A DNA stretch of 64,000 bases from Paenibacillus silvisoli (GTDB lineage: Bacteria > Bacillota > Bacilli > Paenibacillales > Paenibacillaceae): NCBI RefSeq assembly GCF_030866765.1, contig NZ_CP133017.1:2400001-2464000 (forward strand), read 5' to 3'. Below are positions 15,238 to 24,076 of the stretch, in pieces. The notes beneath the pieces are model-generated. The model ran no database searches and was not told where the DNA came from. It saw only the letters and a program-made list of their open reading frames with translations. A program made the position numbers and the translations under genes. The stretch's first letter is position 1, and each line of letters begins with the position of its first letter.

Positions 15238-15966
15238 ATGATGTCCTGGCTTGCGGTTTGGCTCCAGCAAATTATCGCGGTCGTGCTGCTGGCGGGCTTT
15301 ATCGATCTGCTGCTGCCGAACAAGAGCATGCAGCGCTATGTCCGGCTCGTTGCGGGCTTGATCATCCTGCTGACGATACTGACGCCGATCATTCGGCTGC
15401 TGCAGGGCGATTTCAACGCGAGGCTGGACCAGCAGGTGGAAAGCTGGATCAAAGGCAATTCAGGCACGCAATACCATATGCCGACGCTTGACGATATCAA
15501 GCAAAACGCGAAGGATTTGCAGCAGAAGCAGCAATCGGCGGCGGTAGAGCTCACAGAGCAGAAGCTTGCCGAATCGATGAAAGAAGGGATCGTGCAGGGT
15601 ACGGGCTTGCGCGTTGCCGCGGTGCAGGTGAAGCTCGGCTTCAACAAGGATGGCCAAGCGGAAGCGGTCGAAGGCGTTACGGTTACGCTAATCTCGCCTT
15701 CGCCTTCGCCTGACGCCTCGGAAGAGTCAAGCGGTCCGGAGCAGAAGCCCGGAGACGACGTCAAGGAGATCGACTCTGTCGAGGTTATCGTCCAGCCGGA
15801 CGACATGCCGGGCGATGAACCGGGCGATTCGGAGAAGACGCCGGAACAAACGGTTCCGGATGCCGTAGCGCAGGCGGTCAAAGGCGTTCTTCAGCAAGGC
15901 TGGAGCGTGGCGCCGGGGCTGATCGACATCAAAGCGCAGGGCGAAGCCGGCGATTCGGCTTACTAA
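15238..15966 (+). CDS. spoIIIAF: Stage III sporulation protein AF
   Basis: A 242-residue SpoIIIA component with two N-terminal membrane helices (about 4-25 and 35-52) and a soluble C-terminal domain with the EscJ/FliF-like family pattern (GTGLRVAAVQVKLGFNKDG). A Pro/Asp/Glu/Ser-rich linker (about 155-205) precedes the conserved C-terminus; it is longer than in B. subtilis SpoIIIAF (about 206 residues). The ATG at 15238 follows GGCGGTGGAATACGAAC. Confidence 0.93.
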   Translation: MMSWLAVWLQQIIAVVLLAGFIDLLLPNKSMQRYVRLVAGLIILLTILTPIIRLLQGDFNARLDQQVESWIKGNSGTQYHMPTLDDIKQNAKDLQQKQQSAAVELTEQKLAESMKEGIVQGTGLRVAAVQVKLGFNKDGQAEAVEGVTVTLISPSPSPDASEESSGPEQKPGDDVKEIDSVEVIVQPDDMPGDEPGDSEKTPEQTVPDAVAQAVKGVLQQGWSVAPGLIDIKAQGEAGDSAY

Positions 15967-15985
15967 TGGAAAGGGGAGAACGACG

Positions 15986-16624
15986 TTGGCCAAATGGCTG
16001 GAGGGACTGGAGTCAACCGTTGGCAAGGGGCAGGGCGGTCCACGCCGGGTCAGAACGCTGCGCTGGCTGCTCATCATCGGCTCGATCGGAATAGCGCTCA
16101 TGCTGTTGAACTCTTTTTTGTCCTATCAGAGAGTGCCTTCAGCCGATCAAGCGGCTTCCGGAGCGGCGCCTCCCGGCGAAACCGTCTTGGGCAAACCGGC
16201 GTCGGACCCGTCCTCCTTCGACGAAATCGAGCAGCCGCTGGAAGCGAGGCTTAAAGAAATATTAGAGAAAATCGTGGCCGTCGGCCAGGTTGACGTGCTC
16301 ATAACCGTCGACTCGACCGAAGAGGTAACGGTTCACAGCGATGAGAAGGAAACGCAGCAAATTACGAACGAAACGGATAAGAACGGCGGCAAACGAAGCA
16401 TCACGTCCATCACGAAAGAAGGCAAAGTGGTGCTCTACGATACAGGCGGAGACTCGTCTCCGATCATCGTCAAGAAGATTCAACCCAAGATTCGAGGCGT
16501 GCTGGTCGTCGCCAAAGGCGCGGAGAACGGCACGGTGCGAACGCTCATTATCGACGCGGTGGAGAAAGGACTTAACGTCCCGATTAACCGGATATCTGTA
16601 GTACCGCGCAAGCATCAACAATAA
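15986..16624 (+). CDS. spoIIIAG: Stage III sporulation protein AG
   Basis: A 212-residue protein with one N-terminal membrane helix (about 25-48) and a periplasmic-side ring-building domain. B. subtilis SpoIIIAG forms a large ring in the intermembrane space. EARLKEILEKIVAVGQVDVL followed by an insert (about 115-145, Glu/Thr/Asn/Lys-rich) and IQPKIRGVLVVAKGAENGTV match the family. The start is TTG at 15986 after AAAGGGGAGAACGACG; no ATG fits. Confidence 0.93.
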   Translation: MAKWLEGLESTVGKGQGGPRRVRTLRWLLIIGSIGIALMLLNSFLSYQRVPSADQAASGAAPPGETVLGKPASDPSSFDEIEQPLEARLKEILEKIVAVGQVDVLITVDSTEEVTVHSDEKETQQITNETDKNGGKRSITSITKEGKVVLYDTGGDSSPIIVKKIQPKIRGVLVVAKGAENGTVRTLIIDAVEKGLNVPINRISVVPRKHQQ

Positions 16625-16659
16625 CTCATTTGGACAATGAAAAGGGAGGCTGTTTGTTC

Positions 16660-17355
16660 ATGAACAACAAAAGGCAAACGATTTGGCTGGTATCGATGCT
16701 GAGCTTGATGGTAATTTTGTCGGCCTACTACCTGTTTACCGAGGACGTGAATCCTTCGACGGATTTGGTGACCGACGGCACGCAGCAGGAGCAGCTGAAG
16801 GACGGCGCTACGGAAGCGTCCGGCGCGACGACGAACGACGGCATTACCGTCACCGACGTAACGGACGGCGCGGCGAACGCCGATGCCTCCAAGGATACGG
16901 CGGGGAATCAGCCGGCAGCGGACGGCACGGCAGCGGCGGACAATGCGGCTGCGGCGGACCAAGCCGATCAAGAGGTGCTGCGTCAGCTCGAAGAAGCCGG
17001 CGGCATTACGGCGAGCGTATTCAGCCAAATGCAAGAGAAGCGTGATCAGAAATTGTACGATGAGTATAATAAGCTGTACAGCCAGATTTCCGATACGAAG
17101 CAGGACGAGAAAGCGGCTGGCACTGCGGTCGACGAGCTGAACCTGCTGGAGGACAAGAGCTCCAAGATCACCGCGCTTGAAGAGGAGCTCGTCAAACAGT
17201 TCAAGAACGCAGCCGTCTCGCCGGACGGAGACCGCTACAAAGTCGTCGTGCAAAGCGAAAAGCTGGAGAAAAGCCAAGCCGACAGCATCCTCACCATGGT
17301 CATAAACGAGCTCGGCGTATCGCCTGAACAAGTCACGATCCAATACGTGAAATAA
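16660..17355 (+). CDS. spoIIIAH: Stage III sporulation protein AH
   Basis: A 231-residue membrane-anchored protein whose extracellular domain binds forespore SpoIIQ across the intermembrane space. One N-terminal helix (about 6-24, WLVSMLSLMVILSAYYLF) is followed by an Ala/Thr/Asp-rich low-complexity linker (about 30-105) and the conserved C-terminal domain (LLEDKSSKITALEEELVKQF, ILTMVINELGVSPEQVTIQY). The ATG at 16660 lies ten bases after GGGAGG; the frame is open upstream to 16630 but those residues are not family-like. Last gene of the operon. Confidence 0.92.
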   Translation: MNNKRQTIWLVSMLSLMVILSAYYLFTEDVNPSTDLVTDGTQQEQLKDGATEASGATTNDGITVTDVTDGAANADASKDTAGNQPAADGTAAADNAAAADQADQEVLRQLEEAGGITASVFSQMQEKRDQKLYDEYNKLYSQISDTKQDEKAAGTAVDELNLLEDKSSKITALEEELVKQFKNAAVSPDGDRYKVVVQSEKLEKSQADSILTMVINELGVSPEQVTIQYVK

Positions 17356-17368
17356 GGTGAATCCGAAA

Positions 17369-17405
17369 GGCCCCGATGCCAAAGCAAGCGGCAATGGGGC
17401 TTTTT
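17369..17405 (+). terminator. Terminator of the spoIIIA operon
   Basis: GGCCCCGATGCC pairs with GGCAATGGGGC (two mismatches) around a 9-base loop, followed by TTTTTT. Confidence 0.75.
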
Positions 17406-17451
17406 CCCATCAGGCATGCATAAAAAATGGGTTCGTGTTCTGAAAGGTTTG

Positions 17452-17460
17452 TGCTATAAT
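17452..17460 (+). promoter_or_regulatory. Extended -10 promoter of accBC
   Basis: TGCTATAAT at 17452-17460 is a perfect extended -10; the -35 region is weak. The start near 17467 leaves a leader of about 80 bases. No FapR-like operator was seen here. Confidence 0.55.
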
Positions 17461-17548
17461 AAGGTTCGGTATGTGCAGGTTTTGGAAAATTGCACCGTTT
17501 TGAAGCGTCTTCATCGAGAATGAAGTAAAAACTTATAGGAGTGAAACG

Positions 17549-18046
17549 ATGTTTAAGCTGAGCGAGATTAAAGAATTGATCAAGCTGGTTGACGGTACTT
17601 CGGTACACGAACTTGAAATTGAAAACGATGGCGCCCGCCTGATGATCCGCAAGCCTGGCAAAGCGGAAGTGGTGAATGTACAAGCCGCGTCTCTCGTTCC
17701 TACATATACGCAGGCTGTACAGCCTCAAGCACAAGCTGTGCCAACCCAGCCGGCAGCAGCGCCATCGGCGCCTGCGGCTCCAGCTGCCGCGGCTGCCGCA
17801 ACGAATTACCACCAAATCGTATCGCCGATGGTCGGCACGTTCTATCGCGCTTCCTCGCCGGAAAAGGGGCCGTTCGTCAATGTCGGCGACCGGATCAACG
17901 AGAAGTCGATCGTTTGCATCTTGGAAGCGATGAAGCTGATGAACGAGCTGGAAGCGGAAGTACGCGGCGAAATCGTCGATATCCTCGTCGAGAACGGACA
18001 GCTTGTCGAGTTTGGACAACCGTTGTTCCTGGTTAAACCGGAGTAG
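17549..18046 (+). CDS. accB: Biotin carboxyl carrier protein of acetyl-CoA carboxylase
   Basis: Carries biotin between the carboxylase and carboxyltransferase of acetyl-CoA carboxylase, the first committed step of fatty-acid synthesis. The 165 residues comprise a short N-terminal domain (1-50), an Ala/Pro/Gln-rich linker (about 55-85) and the biotinyl domain (about 88-165). The biotin attachment motif is EAMKLMNE with Lys129. The ATG at 17549 follows TAGGAGTGAAACG. It is followed by accC after 57 bases. Confidence 0.96.
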   Translation: MFKLSEIKELIKLVDGTSVHELEIENDGARLMIRKPGKAEVVNVQAASLVPTYTQAVQPQAQAVPTQPAAAPSAPAAPAAAAAATNYHQIVSPMVGTFYRASSPEKGPFVNVGDRINEKSIVCILEAMKLMNELEAEVRGEIVDILVENGQLVEFGQPLFLVKPE

Positions 18047-18103
18047 CAGAGCATTTCGCTTCAGCGACACCGAGAACCATAGCGAACGAGAGGAGCTTTA
18101 ACC

Positions 18104-19462
18104 GTGAAATTCAACAAAATTTTGATCGCGAACCGGGGAGAAATCGCCGTACGCATCATTCGCGCCTGCCGCGAGCTCGGCATTCAAACCGTTGCCGTCT
18201 ATTCCGAGGCAGACCGCGAATCGCTTCATGTCCGTCTGGCGGACGAAGCGTATTGCATCGGTCCGGTTGCATCCAAAGACAGTTATTTGAACTTGACCAA
18301 TATTATGAGCGTGGCAACGCTGACCGATTGCGACGCCATCCACCCTGGCTATGGCTTCCTAGCGGAAAATGCGGATTTCGCGGATATTTGCGAATCCTGC
18401 AACGTGACCTTTATCGGTCCTTCGCCGATGGCCATCAGCAAAATGGGCGACAAAGCGGTTGCGAAGCAAACGATGAAAGAAGCGGACGTGCCGATCATTC
18501 CGGGCTCGGACGGCTTGATCGACGATATGGACGAGGCGGTTCGCGTCGCGCGCGAAATCGGCTATCCGGTTATCATCAAGGCGACTGCGGGCGGCGGCGG
18601 CAAAGGCATCCGGATCGCGGAAGACGAAGCTTCGCTGATTACGCAAATCACGACCGCGCAGCAGGAAGCCCAGAAGGCATTCGGCAACGCGGGCGTATAT
18701 TTGGAGAAATATTTGACGGGCATGAAGCACGTCGAAATTCAAATTATGGCCGACAAGCATGGCAATGCCGTTCATCTGTTCGAGCGCGACTGCTCCGTGC
18801 AGCGCCGCCGCCAGAAGCTGGTCGAAGAGGCGCCTTGTCCGGTGCTTAGCCCGGCAATGCGCGAGCGGATGGGCCAAGCGGCTGTCCGCGCGGCTAAAGC
18901 GGTTAACTATGCCGGTGCCGGCACGCTGGAGTTTTTGCTCGGTCCGGACGGCAACTTCTACTTCATGGAAATGAACACGCGCATCCAGGTTGAGCACCCG
19001 GTTACGGAAATGATCACCGGCGTTGACTTGATCAAAGAGATGATCTCCGTCGCGGAAGGCAATCCGCTTTCGTTCAAGCAGGAAGATCTGAAGATCAACG
19101 GCTGGTCGATCGAATGCCGGATCAACGCGGAGGATTCGGAACGCAATTTCATGCCGTCGCCGGGTCAAATTCAATTCTATTTGCCTCCTGGCGGTCTGGG
19201 CGTTCGCGTAGACAGCGGAGCATACCCGGGCTACACGATTTCGCCGCATTACGACTCCATGATCGCGAAGCTGATCGTATGGGGCGCGACGCGCGAGGAC
19301 GCGATCGCCCGCATGAAACGCGCGCTTGCCGAGTTTGCCATCGACGGCATCCGCACGACGATTCCGTTCCACATGAAGCTGCTCAATCATCCGAAATTCC
19401 TCAAAGGCAATTTCGACATCAAGTTTCTCGAGGAAAACGACGTCAACAATCCGGCTCAATAA
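18104..19462 (+). CDS. accC: Biotin carboxylase subunit of acetyl-CoA carboxylase
   Basis: ATP-dependent carboxylation of biotin on AccB. The 452 residues show the ATP-grasp fold: N-terminal [20 protein letters not shown], glycine-rich [15 protein letters not shown] (about 155-170), [28 protein letters not shown] with the catalytic Arg/Glu, and a C-terminal biotin carboxylase domain. The GTG at 18104 follows AGGAGCTTTAACC. Length is normal. Confidence 0.97.
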   Translation: MKFNKILIANRGEIAVRIIRACRELGIQTVAVYSEADRESLHVRLADEAYCIGPVASKDSYLNLTNIMSVATLTDCDAIHPGYGFLAENADFADICESCNVTFIGPSPMAISKMGDKAVAKQTMKEADVPIIPGSDGLIDDMDEAVRVAREIGYPVIIKATAGGGGKGIRIAEDEASLITQITTAQQEAQKAFGNAGVYLEKYLTGMKHVEIQIMADKHGNAVHLFERDCSVQRRRQKLVEEAPCPVLSPAMRERMGQAAVRAAKAVNYAGAGTLEFLLGPDGNFYFMEMNTRIQVEHPVTEMITGVDLIKEMISVAEGNPLSFKQEDLKINGWSIECRINAEDSERNFMPSPGQIQFYLPPGGLGVRVDSGAYPGYTISPHYDSMIAKLIVWGATREDAIARMKRALAEFAIDGIRTTIPFHMKLLNHPKFLKGNFDIKFLEENDVNNPAQ

Positions 19463-19497
19463 TGGCCGTTTAGCGCGACCGGACAGATTCGGATAGT

Positions 19498-19526
19498 TTG
19501 TCATATTTCTTGAGGAATGCTATAGT
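19498..19526 (+). promoter_or_regulatory. Sigma-A promoter of the yqhY-amaP group
   Basis: TTGTCA (19498-19503), 17 bases, TATAGT (19521-19526) with an upstream TGC that makes it an extended -10. The spacing is optimal. Confidence 0.7.
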
Positions 19527-19602
19527 ATAGGAATAAGAAGCGGATAAGCTATCGGTATTTAGACCGGTGGCGAGCTACTTAAACGGGAGGTGTAGGATAA
19601 CC

Positions 19603-20010
19603 ATGAGTACGCTGGCAGCGGACTATGAGAAAACAGACATGGGCACTATTCAAATCGCACCCGAAGTCATTGAAGTGATCGCTGGACTTGCGACAATCGA
19701 GGTTCGTGGCGTAGCGGGCATGAGCGGCGGCTTTGCCGGCGGCATTGCCGAGCTTCTGGGTCGCAAAAATTTGTCCAAAGGCGTCAAGGTTGAGGTAGGT
19801 CAGCGCGAAGCTGCGGTCGATGTGTCTATCATCGTGGAATTCGGTCACCGCATTCCGGAAATCGCAGCCGACATTCAAGCGAATGTCAAACGTTCGATCG
19901 AGATGATGACAGGCTTGCATGTCGTCGAAGTGAATGTGCATATTCACGACGTTCATTTCAAGACGGCGGAGAAGCCGGAGGAAGAAGAGATCCAAACGCG
20001 AGTCAAATAG
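19603..20010 (+). CDS. yqhY: Asp23/Gls24 family envelope stress protein (YqhY)
   Basis: A 135-residue cytoplasmic protein of the Asp23 (DUF322) family. Motifs include GTIQIAPEVIEVIAGLATIE, GVAGMSGGFAGGIAELLGRK and VNVHIHDVHF. In B. subtilis yqhY follows accBC and its loss affects malonyl-CoA metabolism; the order is the same here. The start is ATG 19603 after GGGAGGTGTAGGATAACC; the frame is open upstream to 19567 without a good site. It has its own promoter (19498) and is followed by a hairpin, so it may be expressed more strongly than amaP downstream. Confidence 0.93.
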   Translation: MSTLAADYEKTDMGTIQIAPEVIEVIAGLATIEVRGVAGMSGGFAGGIAELLGRKNLSKGVKVEVGQREAAVDVSIIVEFGHRIPEIAADIQANVKRSIEMMTGLHVVEVNVHIHDVHFKTAEKPEEEEIQTRVK

Positions 20011-20040
20011 ATGGATCATGCGTGTAGGAATGACGACATA

Positions 20041-20082
20041 CCCCCTAGTGGTTGGGCTTGCCGCTCGGCGCTAGGGGGTTTT
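20041..20082 (+). terminator. Terminator or attenuator after yqhY
   Basis: CCCCCTAG pairs with CTAGGGGG around a 22-base loop and is followed by TTTTAT. It may partly separate yqhY from amaP. Confidence 0.65.
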
Positions 20083-20111
20083 ATCTAGTCCGCCCCAAGG
20101 AGGAACTCTCG

Positions 20112-20675
20112 TTGATTAGAGTGTTGGACAAGCTTCTGCTGTTTCTATACAGCATCGCGATCGGCGCAGTGGCCGTAGTCGCTTTTAGCGCAGGCGTATA
20201 TTGGTTTCCGGAAGAGTGGCTTAGCAATTTAGTACATAATCTGTACAGCGGCGATTACCGCTGGCTGCAAGCGACGGTCATCATTGCATCTACCCTCGTG
20301 CTGCTGGTCAGTCTGCGATTCTTCTATATCTCGGTTCGACGCAGCAACGCGTCTGCGCCTTCGATCGACCAGCGGACCGACTTCGGCGATATCCGCATCT
20401 CGCTCGAAACGGTGGAGAATCTGGCGCTTAAAGCGGCAAGCCGTCAACGCGGCGTGAAGGATTTGAAAGCGCGAATCCGGATCAGCGAAGCGGGCATCGA
20501 TATTTCGCTGCGCGCGATTGCGGACGGCGAAAGCTCGATTCCGACGCTGACGGAAGAGATTCAGCGCGCCGTTAAGTCCCATGTGGAAGAGATCACGGGG
20601 ATTCCGGTTGCGGGCGTATCCGTATTCGTAGCGAACATCATCCAAACCGCAAACTTCAAAAGTCGCGTAGAATAG
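20112..20675 (+). CDS. amaP: AmaP, alkaline-shock membrane anchor protein
   Basis: A 187-residue protein with two membrane helices near the N-terminus (about 5-27 and 54-75) and a C-terminal Asp23-like domain (about 90-187; FGDIRISLETVENLALKAAS). AmaP anchors Asp23 at the membrane in staphylococci; here the partner would be YqhY. The start is TTG 20112, eight bases after a perfect AAGGAGG; the open frame from 20052 runs through the upstream terminator and is not used. Confidence 0.88.
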   Translation: MIRVLDKLLLFLYSIAIGAVAVVAFSAGVYWFPEEWLSNLVHNLYSGDYRWLQATVIIASTLVLLVSLRFFYISVRRSNASAPSIDQRTDFGDIRISLETVENLALKAASRQRGVKDLKARIRISEAGIDISLRAIADGESSIPTLTEEIQRAVKSHVEEITGIPVAGVSVFVANIIQTANFKSRVE

Positions 20676-20686
20676 GGGTGGTGCCG

Positions 20687-20917
20687 ATGTGGAAGGAAAT
20701 CTGGACAACCTACGGCGGACGGATTGCCGGGGTGTCGGTTGCAATTATCCTCGGACTTCTTTATTTCATCGTAGGTTTTTGGGATATGCTGTTTTTCGGC
20801 TTGCTGCTCTGGATCGGCTACACGATCGGGCGGATGAAGGACGAGCAAAGCGGTCCCGCCATTCCATGGCATCGGATTACCGAGTGGCTGATGGAGAGAT
20901 GGCGGCCGTTTAAATAG
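20687..20917 (+). CDS. DUF2273 small membrane protein
   Basis: A 76-residue protein with two predicted membrane helices (about 10-30 and 32-52): RIAGVSVAIILGLLYFIVGF and LFFGLLLWIGYTIGR. DUF2273 proteins accompany Asp23/AmaP genes in many Gram-positive genomes. The start is ATG 20687 after GGGGTGGTGCCG; a GTG at 20678 is possible. It lies 11 bases after amaP, so the two are one unit. Confidence 0.85.
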   Translation: MWKEIWTTYGGRIAGVSVAIILGLLYFIVGFWDMLFFGLLLWIGYTIGRMKDEQSGPAIPWHRITEWLMERWRPFK

Positions 20918-20920
20918 CAC

Positions 20921-20983
20921 TATGGTCTCCTCCGTACCCCGGACACGGCGTGATATCCGTTCGGGGCAGGGAGGAGATCATAT
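20921..20983 (+). other. Long hairpin between the Asp23 group and nusB
   Basis: A 13-bp arm (TATGGTCTCCTCC / GGAGGAGATCATA, one mismatch) encloses a second arm (ACCCCGGA / TTCGGGGC). The right side is followed by TTTTAATG, so it could be a weak terminator or a leader structure of nusB. The right arm contains GGAGGAG, a possible decoy ribosome binding site. Confidence 0.6.
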
Positions 20984-21022
20984 TTTAATGATTGAATCTG
21001 AGCGAGTTTGTCAGGAGGAACC

Positions 21023-21475
21023 ATGAAACGTAGGTTAGCGCGGGAGATTGTGGTACAGAGCTTGTACCAGCTGGAAATGAACGAAGAAGCTACGGCAGCA
21101 TCCGCCGTAGACATGCTCGTGGATGAAGTCCGCGAGGAAAATGAAATCGAAGCCAATGCGGCGGACGTTGACCGGATCGATGACTATGTGCGTGAAATGG
21201 TCCGCGGCGTTCTCGAGCGCAAGGCTGCCATCGACGATATGCTGCAGCACTATTTGACGGGCTGGCAGGTAGACCGTTTGTCCCGCGTGGACAGGCAGAT
21301 TTTGCGGCTCGCTTGCTACGAGCTCGTGTTCCGCGACGATGTGCCGCCGAAGGCCATCATTAACGAAGCGATCGAGCTTGCGAAGCATTTCGGCACCGAC
21401 GAGTCCGGCAAGTTCGTCAATGGCGTACTGGGCCGGCTGCTTCAAGCGTTGGACGAGCTTAAGCCTAAAGCCTAA
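21023..21475 (+). CDS. nusB: Transcription antitermination factor NusB
   Basis: Binds boxA RNA with NusE/S10 and promotes antitermination, mainly of rRNA operons. The 150 residues are the all-helical NusB fold with KRRLAREIVVQSLYQLEMN at the start and VDRQILRLACYELVFRD, AIINEAIELAKHFGTDESGK and FVNGVLGRL toward the end, all family signatures. The ATG at 21023 follows AGGAGGAACC; the frame from 21008 is only five codons longer. Confidence 0.96.
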   Translation: MKRRLAREIVVQSLYQLEMNEEATAASAVDMLVDEVREENEIEANAADVDRIDDYVREMVRGVLERKAAIDDMLQHYLTGWQVDRLSRVDRQILRLACYELVFRDDVPPKAIINEAIELAKHFGTDESGKFVNGVLGRLLQALDELKPKA

Positions 21476-21503
21476 GTCCGTCGTTTGCTTTATAATCGGT
21501 CGT

Positions 21504-21550
21504 GCGAGCCCCTTAGATCCCTCATCCGTTGAGGGTTTTAAGGGGCTTGC
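21504..21550 (+). other. Strong hairpin in the nusB-folD gap
   Basis: GC-AGCCCCTTA and CCCTCA pair with TGAGGG and TAAGGGGCT-GC to form a stem of about 20 bp with a small internal loop. It is followed by AAAAATTTTAC rather than a T run. A TATAAT lies at 21491-21496 just before it, so it could equally be a folD leader structure. Its role is uncertain. Confidence 0.5.
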
Positions 21551-21590
21551 AAAAATTTTACATAACGAAATTAGAATCAGGAGTGATTCC

Positions 21591-22451
21591 ATGACAGCGC
21601 AACGTATCGAAGGTAAAGTGATTTCCGATGCCATTCGCCAAGAGATTGGCGAAGCCGCGGCAAAGCTTGCGGAGCGGGATATTAAACCAGGTTTGGCCGT
21701 CGTTCTGGTCGGCGAAGATCCAGCTTCTAAAGTTTACGTCGGCAGCAAGGAGAAGGCATGCCAGCAGCTCGGTTTTTACTCCGAGGTTCACCGGCTGGAT
21801 GCAGCTACGACGCAAGAAGAACTGCTCGCACTTATCGATAAGCTTAATCATCAGAGCAGCATTCATGGCATTCTAGTTCAGCTGCCGCTTCCGAAGCATA
21901 TCGACGAGAAGGCCGTGATTGACGCGATCAGCGCGAAGAAGGACGTCGACGGCTTCCATCCGGAAAGCGTAGGCAATCTCGTTATCGGCGACGACAGCTT
22001 GCTGCCTTGTACGCCTGCCGGCGTTATCGAGCTGATCAAACGCTCCGGATTGACGATCGCCGGTAAACATGCCGTCGTTATCGGCCGAAGCAACATCGTG
22101 GGCAAACCGGTTTCGATGCTGCTGCTTCGCGAGCATGCGACCGTGACGATTTGCCATTCCCGCACAGCCAACATGGAAGAAATTTGCCGTACTGCGGATA
22201 TTCTCGTCGTTGCGATCGGCAAGGCGAAGTCGATCGGACGTCAATTCGTGAAGCCGGGCGCGATCGTCATCGATGTCGGCATTAACCGTCTGGAAGACGG
22301 AAAGCTTGCCGGCGACGTGGATTACGACGATGTGCTGGACACGGCGGGTTACATTACGCCTGTACCGGGCGGCGTAGGTCCGATGACCATTACGATGCTG
22401 ATGCAAAATACGTTGAAGGCGGCAAAACAACAGCATTCAATCGAGGAGTGA
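21591..22451 (+). CDS. folD: Bifunctional methylene-THF dehydrogenase / methenyl-THF cyclohydrolase
   Basis: Interconverts 5,10-methylene-THF and 10-formyl-THF with NADP. The 286 residues show PGLAVVLVGEDPASKVYVGSK with the catalytic Tyr and downstream Lys, GILVQLPLPKHI, KDVDGFHPESVGNL and AVVIGRSNIVGKPVSMLLL (Rossmann NADP site), ending TPVPGGVGPMTITML. The ATG at 21591 follows TCAGGAGTGATTCC; the longer frame from 21339 overlaps nusB and is not used. Confidence 0.97.
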   Translation: MTAQRIEGKVISDAIRQEIGEAAAKLAERDIKPGLAVVLVGEDPASKVYVGSKEKACQQLGFYSEVHRLDAATTQEELLALIDKLNHQSSIHGILVQLPLPKHIDEKAVIDAISAKKDVDGFHPESVGNLVIGDDSLLPCTPAGVIELIKRSGLTIAGKHAVVIGRSNIVGKPVSMLLLREHATVTICHSRTANMEEICRTADILVVAIGKAKSIGRQFVKPGAIVIDVGINRLEDGKLAGDVDYDDVLDTAGYITPVPGGVGPMTITMLMQNTLKAAKQQHSIEE

Positions 22452-22461
22452 GCGTTTCGAG

Positions 22462-23814
22462 ATGGCTGAACCGGCGCGCATATTATCGATTAAAGAAATC
22501 AATCGCTACATTGGCATGAAGCTGGAATCGGACGAGCTGCTGAAGGACGTTTGGCTGCGCGGCGAAATTTCCAACTTTACGCACCATTCCAGCGGGCATA
22601 TGTATTTTACGCTGAAAGATAAAGACAGCCGGCTGAAATGCATCATGTTTGCCTCCTATAATCAGCGGCTTCCGTTTATACCGAAGGAAGGCGCGAAGGT
22701 GCTTGCGCGGGGCAATATTTCCGTCTATGAGCGCGATGGCAATTATCAATTCTACTGTACCTCGATGCAGCCTGACGGCATCGGCAGCCTCTATCTGGCT
22801 TACGAGCAGCTGAAGCGGAAGCTGCAGGAGGAAGGGTTGTTCGATACGGCGCGCAAGCGTCCCATACCGCGTTTTCCGAAAGCGATCGGCATTATAACAT
22901 CACCGACCGGCGCAGCCGTCCGGGATATCATTATAACGTTGCAGCGCCGCCACCCTTCGGTGCCGGTGCTGCTTTTTCCCGTGCTTGTACAGGGGACGGG
23001 CGCAGCGCCTTCGATCGTAAAAGCGATCGAAACAATGAACCGTTTAGCCGAAGTAGACGTATTAATAATTGGCCGGGGCGGCGGCTCTTTAGAAGAGCTG
23101 TGGGCGTTCAACGAGGAATCCGTGGCGCGGAGCATTGCCAGGTCGATGATTCCCGTCATTTCCGCGGTCGGTCATGAGACGGATTTTACGATCGCCGATT
23201 TCGTAGCGGACCTGCGTGCCGCTACGCCAACGGCTGCGGCCGAGCTTGCCGTTACCAGCATGCAGGAGATGAAATCGAAGCTTGCGCAAACCGAAGCGAG
23301 GCTAGTGCAGCATCTTCGGCTGACGCTGCAAAACCGGAAAGAGCGGCTCGCGCGTCTGCGCAAATCGCCTTTGTTCGTGAATCCGCGCAAATATCTGCTC
23401 CAGCATGCCGAGCGGCTTGATCGTATGGATGAGCGGCTTAAGGCCCGGGCGCTGCGTTACGCGGAACGAAACCGAGAGAAGCATGCGGCGCTGCACCATG
23501 CATTGACCAGAGTCCATCCGGGCGCTCAAGCGGCGCTAGCTGCGAAGCAGCTGGAACGGCTTTCGGCCAGGTTGGAATCGGCTATGGCGGCAGGGATGAA
23601 GGAAAGAAGGGCACAGCTGCTGGCATCGATTCGGCAGTTGGATGCGCTGAGTCCTCTGAAAGTCATGTCGCGCGGCTACAGTTTGGTTTACGATGAGAAT
23701 GATAAACGGCTTATCAAATCGATTTCCGATGTACAGCTTGGCGATCTGCTGCATGTGAAGGTGGCGGACGGCCAGCTGGAATGTCACGTTTGGGGAATGA
23801 AAGGGGAGGCGTAA
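22462..23814 (+). CDS. xseA: Exodeoxyribonuclease VII large subunit
   Basis: Catalytic subunit of exonuclease VII, which degrades single-stranded DNA from both ends. The 450 residues contain an N-terminal OB domain (ILSIKEINRYIGMKLESDE, VWLRGEISNFTHHSSGHMYF), the catalytic core (PKAIGIITSPTGAAVRDII, IIGRGGGSLEELWAFNEE, SAVGHETDFTIADFVAD, RAATPTAAAEL) and a long coiled coil (about 270-400). The gene starts 10 bases after folD and ends two bases before xseB. Confidence 0.97.
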   Translation: MAEPARILSIKEINRYIGMKLESDELLKDVWLRGEISNFTHHSSGHMYFTLKDKDSRLKCIMFASYNQRLPFIPKEGAKVLARGNISVYERDGNYQFYCTSMQPDGIGSLYLAYEQLKRKLQEEGLFDTARKRPIPRFPKAIGIITSPTGAAVRDIIITLQRRHPSVPVLLFPVLVQGTGAAPSIVKAIETMNRLAEVDVLIIGRGGGSLEELWAFNEESVARSIARSMIPVISAVGHETDFTIADFVADLRAATPTAAAELAVTSMQEMKSKLAQTEARLVQHLRLTLQNRKERLARLRKSPLFVNPRKYLLQHAERLDRMDERLKARALRYAERNREKHAALHHALTRVHPGAQAALAAKQLERLSARLESAMAAGMKERRAQLLASIRQLDALSPLKVMSRGYSLVYDENDKRLIKSISDVQLGDLLHVKVADGQLECHVWGMKGEA

Positions 23815-23816
23815 CG

Positions 23817-24074
23817 ATGGCAGCAGCCAATGAACAGGAAGCGATCAGCTTCGAAGCCGCAATGGAGCGGCTCGAGTCGATCGTCAGCAAGCTGGAGAGC
23901 GGCGATGTCCCGTTGGAAACGGCCATCGAATTGTTTCAGGAAGGCATGAAGCTATCCCAGTTATGCGGATCCAAGCTTGAGCAGGTCGAGCGGAAAATCG
24001 AAGTGCTTATCGAAACGGAGAACGGTCTACATAAAAAACCTTTTGCGCAAGCAAATGAAGACAGAGGGGAATAA
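23817..24074 (+). CDS. xseB: Exodeoxyribonuclease VII small subunit
   Basis: An 85-residue helical partner of XseA that wraps its coiled coil. The family core is FEAAMERLESIVSKLESGD followed by PLETAIELFQEGMKLSQLC. The start is ATG 23817 after AGGGGAGGCGTAACG; the frame from 23781 overlaps xseA and adds residues not in the family. It ends two bases before ispA. Confidence 0.95.
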   Translation: MAAANEQEAISFEAAMERLESIVSKLESGDVPLETAIELFQEGMKLSQLCGSKLEQVERKIEVLIETENGLHKKPFAQANEDRGE

Positions 24075-24076
24075 CA

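Noticed and set aside
14070..15329. Minus-strand open frame of 419 codons opposite spoIIIAE
   Set aside because: His/Asp/Arg-rich complement of a membrane-protein gene; no ribosome binding site.
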